From CAZYVU01 sp964651435 (GTDB lineage Bacteria; Desulfobacterota; Syntrophorhabdia; Syntrophorhabdales; CAYQXL01): a stretch of 40,309 bases of DNA. Under the pieces are notes generated by a model. That model was not told the origin of the DNA, ran no database searches, and saw only the letters and a program-made list of their open reading frames with translations. The position numbers and the translations under genes were made by a program. The stretch covers positions 1-40,309 of the forward strand of contig CAZYVU010000028.1 of assembly GCA_964651435.1 (NCBI GenBank), in the 5' to 3' direction. Within the stretch, counting starts at the first letter, position 1. Each line of letters opens with the position of its first letter. This document shows positions 8,461 to 17,377 of the stretch, piece after piece.

Positions 8461-9116
8461 GCTCTTCCCTTCATCACCCTGCGGACCAGGGTCCAGGCGT
8501 TCTCCTGGGCGACATGGAATGCCTCGGCCGGAAGGCCGGCCCCCAGCATGATACGCTCCGCCTCGATGGATGTCACAAGGTCCGACGGGCCATGGGTATC
8601 GGTGTCAAAGACCAGCGGCGCCCCAACCTTGCCGGCCACGCGGGCTACGTGTCCGTTGGCCAGGGAGTGCCCCTTCCTGGCGCTTACTTCCAGCAGCACG
8701 CCGCGGTCCCGCGCGAGCCGGGCCTCTTCTTCCGTGATGAGCCCCGGGTGGGCCAAAATATCAGCGCCGCCGAGAATGGCGGCCCTGTTCGTCCCCGGCT
8801 CCACGGGCTCCGACAGCGTCTCTCCGTGAACGACGACGTGGAAAGCCCCTAACCGGCGTGCCGCCTCGATAAGCTCTGCGATAAGCCCCGGGGGCACATG
8901 GGTGATCTCGACGCCGGGCACGATGGTAATGCCTTCGTAGTAGGATACCCTTTGGCTTATTCGCAGAACGGATACAACAACATGCTCCACGTTGGTACCG
9001 TCTACGTGGTCCGAAAAGCCTATAGCTTCGTACCCTTTCACCTTTGCTCTTCGTGCGAGTTCCGAAGGCAGAAGTTCCCCGTCGCTAAAAAGTGTATGCG
9101 TGTGCAGGTCAATCAT
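8457..9116 (-). CDS. PHP-domain phosphoesterase (possible histidinol phosphatase)
   Basis: PHP-fold metal-dependent hydrolase. The first metal motif DLHTHTLFSDGELLPSELA begins at residue 3, followed by GFSDHVDGTN; later conserved elements are VHGETLSEPV, ILAHPGLITEEEA and FDTDTHGPSDL, all carrying metal-binding His or Asp. 219 aa is a compact stand-alone PHP protein. The four-base overlap with hisC suggests it may be the HisK-type histidinol-phosphate phosphatase, but many PHP proteins have other substrates, so the specific function is inference from context. Confidence 0.8.
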   Translation of the reverse strand: MIDLHTHTLFSDGELLPSELARRAKVKGYEAIGFSDHVDGTNVEHVVVSVLRISQRVSYYEGITIVPGVEITHVPPGLIAELIEAARRLGAFHVVVHGETLSEPVEPGTNRAAILGGADILAHPGLITEEEARLARDRGVLLEVSARKGHSLANGHVARVAGKVGAPLVFDTDTHGPSDLVTSIEAERIMLGAGLPAEAFHVAQENAWTLVRRVMKGRA

Positions 9117-9118
9117 GG

Positions 9119-9616
9119 CTACATCTTGTACTTGCCGAAATCGTCGGCAGACAGGTTTTCAAGGATATCCTCCCACTCCGTCGTGTCCGTCACCACCTTG
9201 TCGCCCTTCTCGCTGAGATCAACCTTCGATGACTTCTTGATGACGCTCTCCTCCACAAAGATGGTCGCCCCGGTTCGAAGAGCCACTGCCAGGGCGTCGC
9301 TCGGCCGGGAGTCGATGGTGAGCCGCTTGCCGTTCACCTCGAGGTGAATAAGGGCGAAGTAGGTATTGTCCTGCAGATCGTTCACCTCGATTCTTACTAC
9401 GTTCACGCCAAGACGGTCCAGAATGCTCTTGATAAGGTCGTGGGTCATCGGCCGCGGGGTCTTGATGTTTTCAAGGGCCGTCGCTATGCTCGAAGCCTCA
9501 AGAAGGCCTATCCAGATGGGGAGCACATCACGGTCATCAAGATCTTTGAGGACCACGATGGGCGTGTTTGTGAAGGGATCTACAGTAATACCGGAAATCT
9601 TCATCTCTTTGAACAT
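9119..9616 (-). CDS. Bifunctional nuclease family protein (DUF151)
   Basis: The 165-residue protein shows the DUF151 core: GITVDPFTNTPIVVLKD, LPIWIGLLEASSIA, the PRPMTHDL block, and SRPSDALAVALRTGATIFVEESVI. Family members have been described as nucleases in some organisms, but the biochemical role in bacteria is uncertain. Short C-terminal tail (residues about 130-165) rich in acidic residues. It sits two bases after miaB and two bases before the PHP gene; a miaB-DUF151 pairing suggests an RNA-related task, which is inference. Confidence 0.88.
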   Translation of the reverse strand: MFKEMKISGITVDPFTNTPIVVLKDLDDRDVLPIWIGLLEASSIATALENIKTPRPMTHDLIKSILDRLGVNVVRIEVNDLQDNTYFALIHLEVNGKRLTIDSRPSDALAVALRTGATIFVEESVIKKSSKVDLSEKGDKVVTDTTEWEDILENLSADDFGKYKM

Positions 9617-9617
9617 G

Positions 9618-10937
9618 TTACAACCCCTTCTCCGCCAACAAATCGCCTCTTAGCGAGTTGGCGTAACCATGCGTGATGCGGACCTGCACGGCCCGGCCTG
9701 CCAGGGCGGCCGGTCCTCGAAAGTTGACCACCTTATTGGTGCGCGTTCTTCCCGACAGGTCTTCGGCAGAATTCTTGCTCAATCCTTCCACAAGCACCTC
9801 CGTCTCTGTTCCCTCCATCTGCCTGTTCTTTTTCAAGGTAATGGCCTGTTGGACGAGCTGAAGGCGGCGCAGCCTCGCCGACGCCGTCTCTCTCGGCACG
9901 GCCCCCGAGAGCCCAGCAGCCGCAGTGCCAGGCCGCGGCGAGTAGGCGAAGGAAAAGACCCCGTCAAAGGCCGTCCTTTCCACCAGGTCCAGCGTAGCCT
10001 CAAAATCCTTGTCATCCTCCTGGGGAAAACCGACGATACAGTCCGCCGTAATGGCCACACCGGGACATTGCCTACGAAGAAGGGCCACCTTCTCCTCATA
10101 CTCGGCTATGGCATAGCCCCTGTTCATCAGGCTCAGTATCCTATCCGATCCCGACTGAAACGGAAGGTGGATCTGCTCGCAGAGCTTGCCGAGGGACCCA
10201 AAGCAGCCGATCAGATCGTCCGACAGGTCTTTGGGGTGCGAGGTGACGAAGCGTATGCGCTCGATCCCCGCGACGGCGTTTATCTCCCTTAAGAGCGCAG
10301 GGAAGCCCAGGTCGCTGGAACCCTTGTTGTACGAGTTCACGTTCTGGCCCAGCAGGGTGACCTCTTTGACGCCCTGGCGTGCCAGAGCTTGCACCTCTTC
10401 TACAATCTCATCGCTCGACCGGCTCGCCTCCCTGCCCCTGACGTAAGGAACGATGCAGTAACTGCAAAAATTATTACAGCCCTTCATGATGGTTACCTGC
10501 GCCTTTACGCCGCCGTCGGCCTTTCCTGCTCCTATGGCCGGAGAGCTTCCGCTGCATCCGTTGTCGGAAAAATCACGAAAGATCCGCCCCGAGGCACCGC
10601 TTTCGACAGCCTCCCCAATGCGATGAATCGCCGAAGGCCCCAGGGAGAAATCGATGAAGGGTAGACGCTCAACGATGGCATCGCCCTCGAGCTGCGCTAT
10701 GCAACCCGTCACCCCGAGGATCGTCCCCTTGTTCCTCTTCATCCTCCGAAGCCTGCCCATATAACTGTAAAACTTCTGCTCCGCCTTTTCGCGGACACAG
10801 CAGGTATTCACAATAATGAGGTCTGCCGACCCGCTGTCGCGCACCTCCTCATGGCCCTCCAGGGTCAGCAGTACAGCCATTTTTGTCTTATCGTGCTCGT
10901 TCATCTGGCAGCCGAAATTCTCTATAAAAAATCGCAC
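9618..10937 (-). CDS. miaB: tRNA-2-methylthio-N6-dimethylallyladenosine synthase (MiaB)
   Basis: Radical-SAM methylthiotransferase acting on A37 of tRNAs that read UNN codons. N-terminal UPF0004 domain: Cys in ENFGCQMNEHD (about 10), in NTCCVREKAEQK (about 46) and in GVTGCIAQLEG (about 81), which hold the auxiliary cluster. Radical-SAM CxxxCxxC is GCNNFCSYCIVPYVRGRE (about 155). A TRAM domain closes the protein (TEVLVEGLS to VRITHGYANSLRGDL). 439 aa is the usual length; start is a GTG. It lies downstream of surE with a 44-base gap. Confidence 0.96.
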   Translation of the reverse strand: MRFFIENFGCQMNEHDKTKMAVLLTLEGHEEVRDSGSADLIIVNTCCVREKAEQKFYSYMGRLRRMKRNKGTILGVTGCIAQLEGDAIVERLPFIDFSLGPSAIHRIGEAVESGASGRIFRDFSDNGCSGSSPAIGAGKADGGVKAQVTIMKGCNNFCSYCIVPYVRGREASRSSDEIVEEVQALARQGVKEVTLLGQNVNSYNKGSSDLGFPALLREINAVAGIERIRFVTSHPKDLSDDLIGCFGSLGKLCEQIHLPFQSGSDRILSLMNRGYAIAEYEEKVALLRRQCPGVAITADCIVGFPQEDDKDFEATLDLVERTAFDGVFSFAYSPRPGTAAAGLSGAVPRETASARLRRLQLVQQAITLKKNRQMEGTETEVLVEGLSKNSAEDLSGRTRTNKVVNFRGPAALAGRAVQVRITHGYANSLRGDLLAEKGL

Positions 10938-10981
10938 TTCTCAACCCTTCTCTATGTCATCTCCGGCAGCAGAAAAGGCTA

Positions 10982-11728
10982 TCACCCCTTTCTGCGAAAG
11001 AGACCTCTGTATAGTTTTGATGGTACAGGGGAACCATCCGTGGTCAGGGGGGTCACGGAAACAAACCTCTGTTCGATGGCGAGAAAGTCGCTTCCCGCCG
11101 TTGCCTCAAAGGCATCCTCGCTGGCCCCTATCCAAAAATACCGCTCTCCTCTCGGATCGATTCTCTCTATCACCGTATCATTATATATCCTTTTTCCGAG
11201 TCTTGTCATCCTAAAGCCCCTGATGTCGGGGCGCGGAAGGCTGGGTACATTGACGTTCAAGAAGGTCTGGGGCGCCACGGGCACCTGCGCCAATCGGTCT
11301 ATCAGCTCTCCTGCAACAAGGGCCGCATCGGCATACCGCAAACCGTCCCGTGCCGCAATCGATACGGCCATGGAGGGAACGCCCAACCGAGCCCCTTCTT
11401 TTGCGGCAGCCACGGTCCCCGAATAGTTGACGTCCTGGCCCATATTGGGTCCGCTGTTGATGCCGGAAATGACAAAATCGGGCCGCCCGGGCAGGACCAC
11501 CTTGGCGCCCAGGAGAACACAATCGGCAGGCGTTCCGTTGCTGGCGTAGACGCGCCCTTCAACCTGACGGATGCGCAAAGGTTTATGCAGTGTGATGGCA
11601 TGGGCGACGCAGGTTCTTTCCCGCTCCGGCGCCACGACGTAAACATCGTGGCTCAGGGCGAGGAGGCCCCTGAGCGCCGCAAGCCCTTCAGAAAAAACGC
11701 CGTCGTCATTTGTTATGAGAATAAGCAT
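10982..11728 (-). CDS. surE: 5'-nucleotidase SurE
   Basis: Metal-dependent phosphatase acting on nucleoside monophosphates and survival factor in stationary phase in other bacteria. It begins with the signature ILITNDDGVFSEGL whose two Asp residues bind the metal; PERERTCVAHAITLHKPLR and SNGTPADCVLLG follow, then SGINSGPNMGQDVNYSGTVAAAKEGA, the second metal and phosphate-binding block. 248 aa is typical. First gene of the ten-gene minus-strand run; 67 bases separate it from tRNA-Pro and no clear promoter of its own is visible, so read-through from the tRNA promoter is possible. Confidence 0.96.
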   Translation of the reverse strand: MLILITNDDGVFSEGLAALRGLLALSHDVYVVAPERERTCVAHAITLHKPLRIRQVEGRVYASNGTPADCVLLGAKVVLPGRPDFVISGINSGPNMGQDVNYSGTVAAAKEGARLGVPSMAVSIAARDGLRYADAALVAGELIDRLAQVPVAPQTFLNVNVPSLPRPDIRGFRMTRLGKRIYNDTVIERIDPRGERYFWIGASEDAFEATAGSDFLAIEQRFVSVTPLTTDGSPVPSKLYRGLFRRKG

Positions 11729-11795
11729 GGAGTTGTCCCGGTACGCTGCATGAAATATGGTGAGAACTGAGAAGAGGTTGATTTCAAAAAAAATA

Positions 11796-11871
11796 TCGGG
11801 GCGACTGGACTTGAACCAGCGGCCTCTTGCACCCCAAGCAAGTGCGCTAAACCATACTGCGCTACGCCCCG
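11796..11871 (-). tRNA. tRNA-Pro (anticodon GGG)
   Basis: On the minus strand the 7-bp acceptor stem CGGGGCG/CGCCCCG, D-stem GCGC/GCGC, anticodon stem CTTGC/GCAAG with loop TTGGGGT, and T-arm with GTTCAAGTC fold into a full cloverleaf. The first base is C and the discriminator is A, both typical of bacterial tRNA-Pro. Anticodon is GGG, reading CCC/CCT. CCA is not encoded. Eight T on the minus strand follow two bases after the 3' end. Confidence 0.96.
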
Positions 11872-11880
11872 AACGCTTTA

Positions 11881-11909
11881 ATTGTATAAAATATCTGTGA
11901 AAATGTCCA
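11881..11909 (-). promoter_or_regulatory. Promoter of tRNA-Pro
   Basis: On the minus strand TGGACA (11909-11904), 17 bases, TACAAT (11886-11881), ending nine bases before the mature 5' end of tRNA-Pro. A plus-strand TATAAA at 11885-11890 overlaps it and may serve the GT9 gene, so the two transcription units would share this short region. Confidence 0.6.
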
Positions 11910-12928
11910 TCGAAAACCGTATAATCGTTGATGGGAACGGTGCGCCGATGAACCGCCCCGCAGCGAGCTGCGGGGATCTGAAGAACGCATCCGGACTAAA
12001 AACAATGCAGACCGCTCAGCCCAACACGACAAGAACCTCAAAGGAAGTTCTCCTCATCCATCTCGGCGGGCTCGGAGACGTTTGCCTCTCCGAATCGACC
12101 TTCTTATCGTTGCGGCACGCCTTGGGCAATGGGCTCGTCGGGCTCGCCTATCCCCGAATCCTCGGACTGTTCGCGTCCTATTTCACGCGCATAGAGGACG
12201 TCGGCAGTCGGCGATGGATCCATCTCCTCGGCAATGCCAGGGACCAATCCGGCGGAACCCTGTGGCAGCGCATCTGCTTTATCGGCAAGGACCGGTCAGG
12301 TACCCTGAGGGAACGGCTACAGAAGTTTTCTGTGGAACCGCTGCTCTTCATCGAGATGTACCCGCAAGCAAAAATGCGATCAGCCGCCGACAGGGTCCAC
12401 GTGGAAACGTTCCAGTTAGGCCAGGTAAAGAGCCACGGGTTCTCAGCCATGACCAGAGAGGTCGTGCCCGTACCCTCGCAACGCGTCGTCCTCTACCCGG
12501 AAAAGGGGTTCCACAAAAGGAAATGGCCTGTGGAGAATTTCCTGCGGCTCCAGAATAACCTTGCAGGAAGCGGGCTCAATGCGACGGTCCTGTCTCCCCC
12601 CGAACTCCATGACAGCCTGCCCGACTCTCCGGCCATCCACGATCTCAAAGACATGGCGGCGTTCCTCCGGAAGGGTGGCCTTTTCGTCTCCAACGACTGT
12701 GGCGTCGCCCACCTGGCAGGGGCGATGGGGATGAGCACCGTGACGGTCTTCCATGAATATGACCCTGCCATATGGCACCCGAGGGGATGCAACGTGTCGC
12801 TTCGCTGCCCCGACGACGGCCTTTCCGTGGACACGGTAGAATCGGCAGTCCGGGCAGCCCTCGATGGCCTTTCCCTGTCTTCGGAAGCTAAACGCCCAGG
12901 AACGCCGTCTTCACATGCTCGTTGTTGA
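11903..12928 (+). CDS. Glycosyltransferase family 9 (heptosyltransferase-like)
   Basis: ADP-heptose:LPS heptosyltransferase fold. The N-terminal VLLIHLGGLGDVCLSES block holds the Gly-rich acceptor motif; the C-terminal half has LYPEKGFHKRKWP (donor phosphate contact) and LFVSNDCGVAHLAGAMG, the GT9 donor-site motif with the Asp and His in place. The C-terminus ends among LRC-PDDG. Start is uncertain: the conserved domain begins only at about 12044, and in-frame ATGs occur at 11903, 11948 and 12006, none with a strong Shine-Dalgarno; a TTG at 11882 is also open. The segment before 12006 contains a perfect hairpin (11956-11975), so it might be untranslated leader. The 3' end overlaps the convergent livF-like gene by 41 bases. 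Which sugar is moved is unknown. Confidence 0.78.
   Translation: MSIENRIIVDGNGAPMNRPAASCGDLKNASGLKTMQTAQPNTTRTSKEVLLIHLGGLGDVCLSESTFLSLRHALGNGLVGLAYPRILGLFASYFTRIEDVGSRRWIHLLGNARDQSGGTLWQRICFIGKDRSGTLRERLQKFSVEPLLFIEMYPQAKMRSAADRVHVETFQLGQVKSHGFSAMTREVVPVPSQRVVLYPEKGFHKRKWPVENFLRLQNNLAGSGLNATVLSPPELHDSLPDSPAIHDLKDMAAFLRKGGLFVSNDCGVAHLAGAMGMSTVTVFHEYDPAIWHPRGCNVSLRCPDDGLSVDTVESAVRAALDGLSLSSEAKRPGTPSSHARC
11956..11975 (+). other. Perfect 8-bp hairpin near the start of the GT9 gene
   Basis: CCCCGCAG (11956-11963), four-base loop, CTGCGGGG (11968-11975). No T-run follows, so it is not an intrinsic terminator. It lies between candidate start codons at 11948 and 12006. Confidence 0.6.
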
Positions 12929-13592
12929 GAAGCTCCTGCCCCGTCCCGTGGAGAACGATTCTTCCCGTTTCCAGCACGTAGGCGCTGTCGGCTATGGCAA
13001 GGGTCTGCTTGACGTTCTGTTCGACGATCAAGACCGTTGTTCCCTCGTCCCGTATCCGCTTGATGACGTCCAAGATCTCCCTCACGAGCAGTGGGGCGAG
13101 GCCGAGCGAGGGCTCGTCGCACATCAGGAGCTTGGGCTTCGACATGAGCCCCCTCCCTATGGCGAGCATCTGCTGCTCCCCTCCGCTTAAGGTGCCGCCA
13201 AGCTGCTGCCTCCGTTCGCGAAGCCTGGGAAAGATGTCGAAGACCATCTCCCTCGTCTTCTCCCGCTCTGTCCGGGCATCGCCTTTCAGCGAACCCATGT
13301 CGAGATTCTCGTCCACCGTCATTTCCACAAAGAGCCTTCTCGCTTCAGGTACGTGGACGACCCCCAACTCTATGAGCCGGTACGGCTCGATCTGGTGGAT
13401 GGCGTCGTCATTAAGAAATATACCGCCCGTCTTCGGTCGCACTATACCCGATATAGTCTTTAAAATAGTCGATTTACCGGCACCGTTGGCCCCTATGAGG
13501 GCCGTCACCTGACCGGCCTTCGCCTCGAAAGAGACATCCCAGATGACCTGTACATCGCTGTAGAAGACATCGACACCCTTTACCTCAAGCAC
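12888..13592 (-). CDS. livF: Branched-chain amino acid-type ABC transporter ATP-binding protein (LivF)
   Basis: Second ATPase of an HAAT-family importer. Walker A GANGAGKSTILKTI (about 33-46), Q-loop region, signature LSGGEQQMLAIGR (about 135) and Walker B LLMCDEPSLGLAP (about 155), then the switch His region TVLIVEQNV. 234 aa with the LivF-type start LEVKGVDVFYSDVQVIWDVSF. Last of five genes; overlaps livG by eight bases upstream and the convergent GT9 gene by 41 bases at its 3' end. Confidence 0.93.
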   Translation of the reverse strand: MLEVKGVDVFYSDVQVIWDVSFEAKAGQVTALIGANGAGKSTILKTISGIVRPKTGGIFLNDDAIHQIEPYRLIELGVVHVPEARRLFVEMTVDENLDMGSLKGDARTEREKTREMVFDIFPRLRERRQQLGGTLSGGEQQMLAIGRGLMSKPKLLMCDEPSLGLAPLLVREILDVIKRIRDEGTTVLIVEQNVKQTLAIADSAYVLETGRIVLHGTGQELLNNEHVKTAFLGV

Positions 13593-14310
13593 TCTGTTCC
13601 TCTCCTAAGTAGGCCTCGATGACCAGAGGGTTCCGACTGATCTCCGAAGGCGTGCCCTCGGCTATCTTTTGACCGTAGTTGAGCACCACGATACGGTCAG
13701 AAATGGTCATGATGACCTTCATGTGGTGCTCGATGATAAGTATCGTTATGCCCTTTTCCGTTCGAATCTTCTTTACAATTTCTATCTGCTCGTTGATTTC
13801 CGTGGGATTCAGGCCGGCGAAGGACTCATCGAGGAGTATGATCTCCGGCTGGGTAGCGAGGGCCCTGGCAATTTCAAGCCTTTTCCGTTTGCCGAGGGGC
13901 AGCCCTTTGGATATGAGGCCCCTGTCCTCGTAAAGATTGGTAAATTTTAACACCTCCATGGCAATGACCTCGGCCTGCGCCTTGGTCCTGGCCCGCACGA
14001 AGGCAGAGGCTATGACGTTGTCGAGGGTGCTCATCCTTTGCAGCGGCTTGACGACCTGGAACGTCCGAGCCAGCCCCAGCCTGCAGAGGACGTGGGGCTT
14101 GAGGTTTGATACCTTTTGGTCCCGGAGAAACACATCCCCTTTCGTGGGCGGGTAGAACCCGTTAATGACGTTGAACAGCGTCGTCTTGCCCGCACCGTTG
14201 GGACCTATGAGACCCAGTATCTCCCCTTTGTCCAGCGCGAAGGAGACATCCATCAGCGCCATAAGCCCCCCGAACCGCTTGGAAACGCCTTTTACCTCAA
14301 TAAGGCTCAT
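13585..14310 (-). CDS. livG: Branched-chain amino acid-type ABC transporter ATP-binding protein (LivG)
   Basis: First ATPase of the importer. Walker A GPNGAGKTTLFNVINGF (about 37), the LivG-typical RTFQVVKPLQRMSTLDNV segment, signature around LPLGKRKRLEIARALA (a non-canonical LSxGQ-type box, usual for LivG) and Walker B ILLDESFAGLNPTE, then ILIIEHHMKVIM. 241 aa. Overlaps livM by four bases and livF by eight. Confidence 0.93.
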   Translation of the reverse strand: MSLIEVKGVSKRFGGLMALMDVSFALDKGEILGLIGPNGAGKTTLFNVINGFYPPTKGDVFLRDQKVSNLKPHVLCRLGLARTFQVVKPLQRMSTLDNVIASAFVRARTKAQAEVIAMEVLKFTNLYEDRGLISKGLPLGKRKRLEIARALATQPEIILLDESFAGLNPTEINEQIEIVKKIRTEKGITILIIEHHMKVIMTISDRIVVLNYGQKIAEGTPSEISRNPLVIEAYLGEEQSA

Positions 14311-15251
14311 GATGTGGCACCCTTCTTCGCCTTGAACGGCCGCAACAGCTTTCGAAAGTCACCGACTATGCCGTTGGGAAGGAACATGATGATGAGGATC
14401 AGGATTATCCCGAATATGGTCTGGTGCGCAGCGCCGATATAGGGCAACGATCGTATTTCCTCGGCCAGAAAGACCATGATCACCGCACCGACTATGGGCC
14501 CCCAGTATGTGGCCGCGCCGCCGACCATGACAACCATGACGGTCACGATGGAGATGTCGTAGAGGGGGAAGACGACAGACGGGTCGATGTATCCCATATA
14601 GTTCATATAGAAGGCGCCCGCCACGCCCGTAAGGACGCCGCTGAGACAGAGGGAGATGGTCTTGTAGAGCGTCGTGTTTATGCCCAGAGACTCGGCTGCG
14701 TCCTGGTCCTCCCGTATGGCCACAAAGTAATAGCCCAGCTTCGATTCCATGACCATTTTAATGATGATGTATGTTGCGGCGGCTATAAAAAGCACCACGT
14801 AGAAGTAACCCGTCTTGTTGACCCACGTTCTTTCCCTAAGCATGATCCCCATGTTGCCCTGTGTGAACTCAACGAGGTTTTCCGCCGTTACCCTGCATAT
14901 CTCACCCAGAGCAAGGGTGGCAAGGGCAAAATAGGCGCCCCTGAGGCGAAGACAGATATACCCGATGACCAGGGACAGCACAGTGAGCACCACCACGCAG
15001 GCCGGTATGCCCCACCATGCCGATATTCCGAGCTTCTGATAGAGAATGCCCGCCGTATAGGCCCCAAAGCCGAAGAATGCGGCATGGCCGAAAGAAACCT
15101 GGCCCGTGTACCCACCGAGGAGATTCCAGGCCATGCCGATGACGGACCACATGACAACGAGCACAAAGACGTGCATGATGTAGCTGTTCAGGTTAAGCAA
15201 CGGGACAACGGCGAGGGCCAGGAGGATCACGACGGGAAGGTATCTCTTCAT
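14307..15251 (-). CDS. livM: Branched-chain amino acid-type ABC transporter permease (LivM)
   Basis: Polytopic inner-membrane permease. Around eight to ten hydrophobic segments; the LivM hallmarks LLGGYTGQVSFGHAAFFGFGAYTAGIL (given here in part: GYTGQVSFGHAAF) and the EAA-like loop SLGINTTLYKTISLCLSG with the preceding REDQDAAE are clear. 314 aa. Its start overlaps the livH stop by four bases and its stop overlaps the livG start. Confidence 0.92.
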   Translation of the reverse strand: MKRYLPVVILLALAVVPLLNLNSYIMHVFVLVVMWSVIGMAWNLLGGYTGQVSFGHAAFFGFGAYTAGILYQKLGISAWWGIPACVVVLTVLSLVIGYICLRLRGAYFALATLALGEICRVTAENLVEFTQGNMGIMLRERTWVNKTGYFYVVLFIAAATYIIIKMVMESKLGYYFVAIREDQDAAESLGINTTLYKTISLCLSGVLTGVAGAFYMNYMGYIDPSVVFPLYDISIVTVMVVMVGGAATYWGPIVGAVIMVFLAEEIRSLPYIGAAHQTIFGIILILIIMFLPNGIVGDFRKLLRPFKAKKGATS

Positions 15252-16171
15252 TTTCCCAACCTCTTCCGCCTGAGCAACGACGCCACCCCCCCGGGGATAA
15301 AGATGAGCGCCGCCACAAATATGGAAAACCGTCCCGCAGGCGCCCAGCCCATGCCGATGTAGGTGGCCGTCATTGACTCAAAGATGCCTAGAATGAGTCC
15401 GCCGATGATGGCGCCCTCCGTCGACCCCATCCCCCCAATGACGGTGATCACAAAGCCCACATTGGTAAACTGCTTGCCGAGAGCGGGGTAGAGATAGTAA
15501 ATGGGCAGGAACAGACAGCCCGCGGCCGCCACAAGAACGAGACCGATCCCAAAGGTTACCATTCGTACCCAACTGACGTTTACCCCCATGAGGAGCGCTG
15601 CGTCGAGGTCCTGTGCCGTAGCCCTGATGGACTTGCCCATATCGGTCTTTGTAAGAAACACCCAGAGGGCTATGGTAATAATAACGGCAATGACAAAAGA
15701 GAAGGTCCAGGGCATGGACAGGGAAAGCTCTATGGGCGAGTCCTTCCAGATATCGGTCAGGTACCATGAGCTCGAGGCATAGGACACGGGAGTAGAGCGG
15801 TAGTTGCCCGTAAAGAATACCGTCGCAAGGTTTGAGAAAACCATGGCGAGCCCCACCGTCAGGATCACCTGGTTGTGGGGGAGTATGGACTCCACCTTCA
15901 TAACCGGGGTCAGCAGGTACTTCTGAATACCGAGCCCGAACAGGAACAGCACCGGGGCTGCGACGAAGACCGAGACGTAGGGGTCTATGCCGAAAAGCGT
16001 AAAGAGCCAATAGGAGATGTACATGGCGATCATCATGAAATCGCCGTGGGCCAGATTGATGACCCTCATGACCCCCATGATGAGGGCCATTCCGAGGGCG
16101 ATCAATGCGTAGAGCCCCCCCAACAGGAATCCGGCTATAAGGGTCTGCAGAAACAGCTCGACCTGGGCCAT
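15248..16171 (-). CDS. livH: Branched-chain amino acid-type ABC transporter permease (LivH)
   Basis: Inner-membrane permease partner of LivM. Hallmarks: GLYALIALGMALIMGVMRVINLAHG at the N-terminus (in part: MRVINLAHGDFMMI), RATAQDLDAALLMGVN as the coupling loop to the ATPases, and GGMGSTEGAIIGGLILG near the C-terminus. 307 aa with about eight membrane segments. Fifteen bases downstream of the binding-protein gene. Confidence 0.93.
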   Translation of the reverse strand: MAQVELFLQTLIAGFLLGGLYALIALGMALIMGVMRVINLAHGDFMMIAMYISYWLFTLFGIDPYVSVFVAAPVLFLFGLGIQKYLLTPVMKVESILPHNQVILTVGLAMVFSNLATVFFTGNYRSTPVSYASSSWYLTDIWKDSPIELSLSMPWTFSFVIAVIITIALWVFLTKTDMGKSIRATAQDLDAALLMGVNVSWVRMVTFGIGLVLVAAAGCLFLPIYYLYPALGKQFTNVGFVITVIGGMGSTEGAIIGGLILGIFESMTATYIGMGWAPAGRFSIFVAALIFIPGGVASLLRRKRLGK

Positions 16172-16186
16172 GCAACCCCCCTTATG

Positions 16187-17377
16187 CTATTTTCTGTCTC
16201 TCCATTTCGGAATGGGGTAGACATACTTGGCGCTGGCGTACTTTGCCGGCCAGATCGTCTCGTGCTTGCCCTTGATCACCTGCATCACGAGGGTGTCCAT
16301 AAAGTTCTGATTTGTGTATCCCTCTTTGTCCTCAAAGCGTATGGGGCCGAAAGCCGTTATCATGCCGGTCTTCTTGAAGGCATCCCTGATGTCGTCAGGC
16401 TTCCAGCTCTTGGCTCGCTCCAACACGTCTTTGATAACGTAGAGCGCCGAGTAGGCCTCCGCTCCGTGATAGGACGGGTAATCTTTGTAGAGTCTTTTGT
16501 ATTTCTCCGCATACTCCTTCGCGCCCGGGTAGGCGACCTGCGGACTCCAGAGGGTGGCAGTCAGCACCAGCTCCGAGGCCTCCTTCGCGTTTTGGATGAA
16601 TTCAGGGATGGCAAAGCCGGCAGCACCGCCCGCATAGAGGTTTGCATCGATGCGCAGCTCTTTTATCTGCCTCATGAGGAGGGCGGCATCCATAACGTAC
16701 GATACCATATAGATGACGTCGGGCCTGGCGGCCTTTACCTTTGACAGAATGGGCTTAAAGTCCACCGCCCCCTTTTCATACTGCTCCTTCAGCAGAACCT
16801 TCATGCCCATCTTTTTCGCCTGGTTTACCATGTCCTCGGCACCCGACGTGCCGAAATCGGAGCTTTCGTAGAGGATTGCGATGGACTGGGGCTTGACGAC
16901 CTCCTTCAAAAAGGATACGAAGCCCGTCGCATAGTAGGCGTTGGTGGGGTTCATGCGGAAGACATATTTGTACTTCTGCTGAGTAATGTCATCGGTAGCC
17001 CCTGTCACTACCAGGTACGGCACCTTTCGTTCCTCGGCCACGGCAGCAACGGCCTTGGAGGACGACGAGCTGTATTCTCCGAATATAACCGGCTGCTTCT
17101 TTACGTCGATAAGTTTCTCAACGATGGACCGCGATATCTCCGGCTTACCCTGCGAGTCCTCAAACTCGAGGATCACCTTTCTGCCCTTTATCCCGCCCTT
17201 GGCGTTGATTTCCTCCATCGCTATCTCATACGATTTTTTCTCTATTTCGCCGAATTTAGCATTTGTTCCCGTGAGCGGCAACGGGATGCCGAGCCTGAGC
17301 GCCTCTTGAGAACAAACCTGTGATGCAGTCAAACCAACGAGCATTAACACTGCCAACGCTAAAGACAGACTTTTCAT
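16187..17377 (-). CDS. Periplasmic substrate-binding protein of the Liv-type ABC transporter
   Basis: Type 1 periplasmic binding protein (LivJ/LivK/AmiC group). Cleavable signal peptide at 1-24 (hydrophobic stretch LALAVLMLVGLTASQ), then LRLGIPLPLTGTNAKFG, the family opening. The middle part has FGEYSSSSSKAVAAVAEERKVPY-type ligand-lobe features and YESSDFGTSGAEDMV. 396 aa is usual. A Shine-Dalgarno GGGAGG lies upstream of the ATG. First gene of the transporter operon. The ligand may be a branched-chain amino acid, but this family in deltaproteobacteria also takes aromatic acids and amides, so specificity is open. Confidence 0.9.
   Translation of the reverse strand: MKSLSLALAVLMLVGLTASQVCSQEALRLGIPLPLTGTNAKFGEIEKKSYEIAMEEINAKGGIKGRKVILEFEDSQGKPEISRSIVEKLIDVKKQPVIFGEYSSSSSKAVAAVAEERKVPYLVVTGATDDITQQKYKYVFRMNPTNAYYATGFVSFLKEVVKPQSIAILYESSDFGTSGAEDMVNQAKKMGMKVLLKEQYEKGAVDFKPILSKVKAARPDVIYMVSYVMDAALLMRQIKELRIDANLYAGGAAGFAIPEFIQNAKEASELVLTATLWSPQVAYPGAKEYAEKYKRLYKDYPSYHGAEAYSALYVIKDVLERAKSWKPDDIRDAFKKTGMITAFGPIRFEDKEGYTNQNFMDTLVMQVIKGKHETIWPAKYASAKYVYPIPKWRDRK

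Noticed and set aside
11956..11975. Hairpin as an intrinsic terminator
   Set aside because: No T-run follows on either strand.
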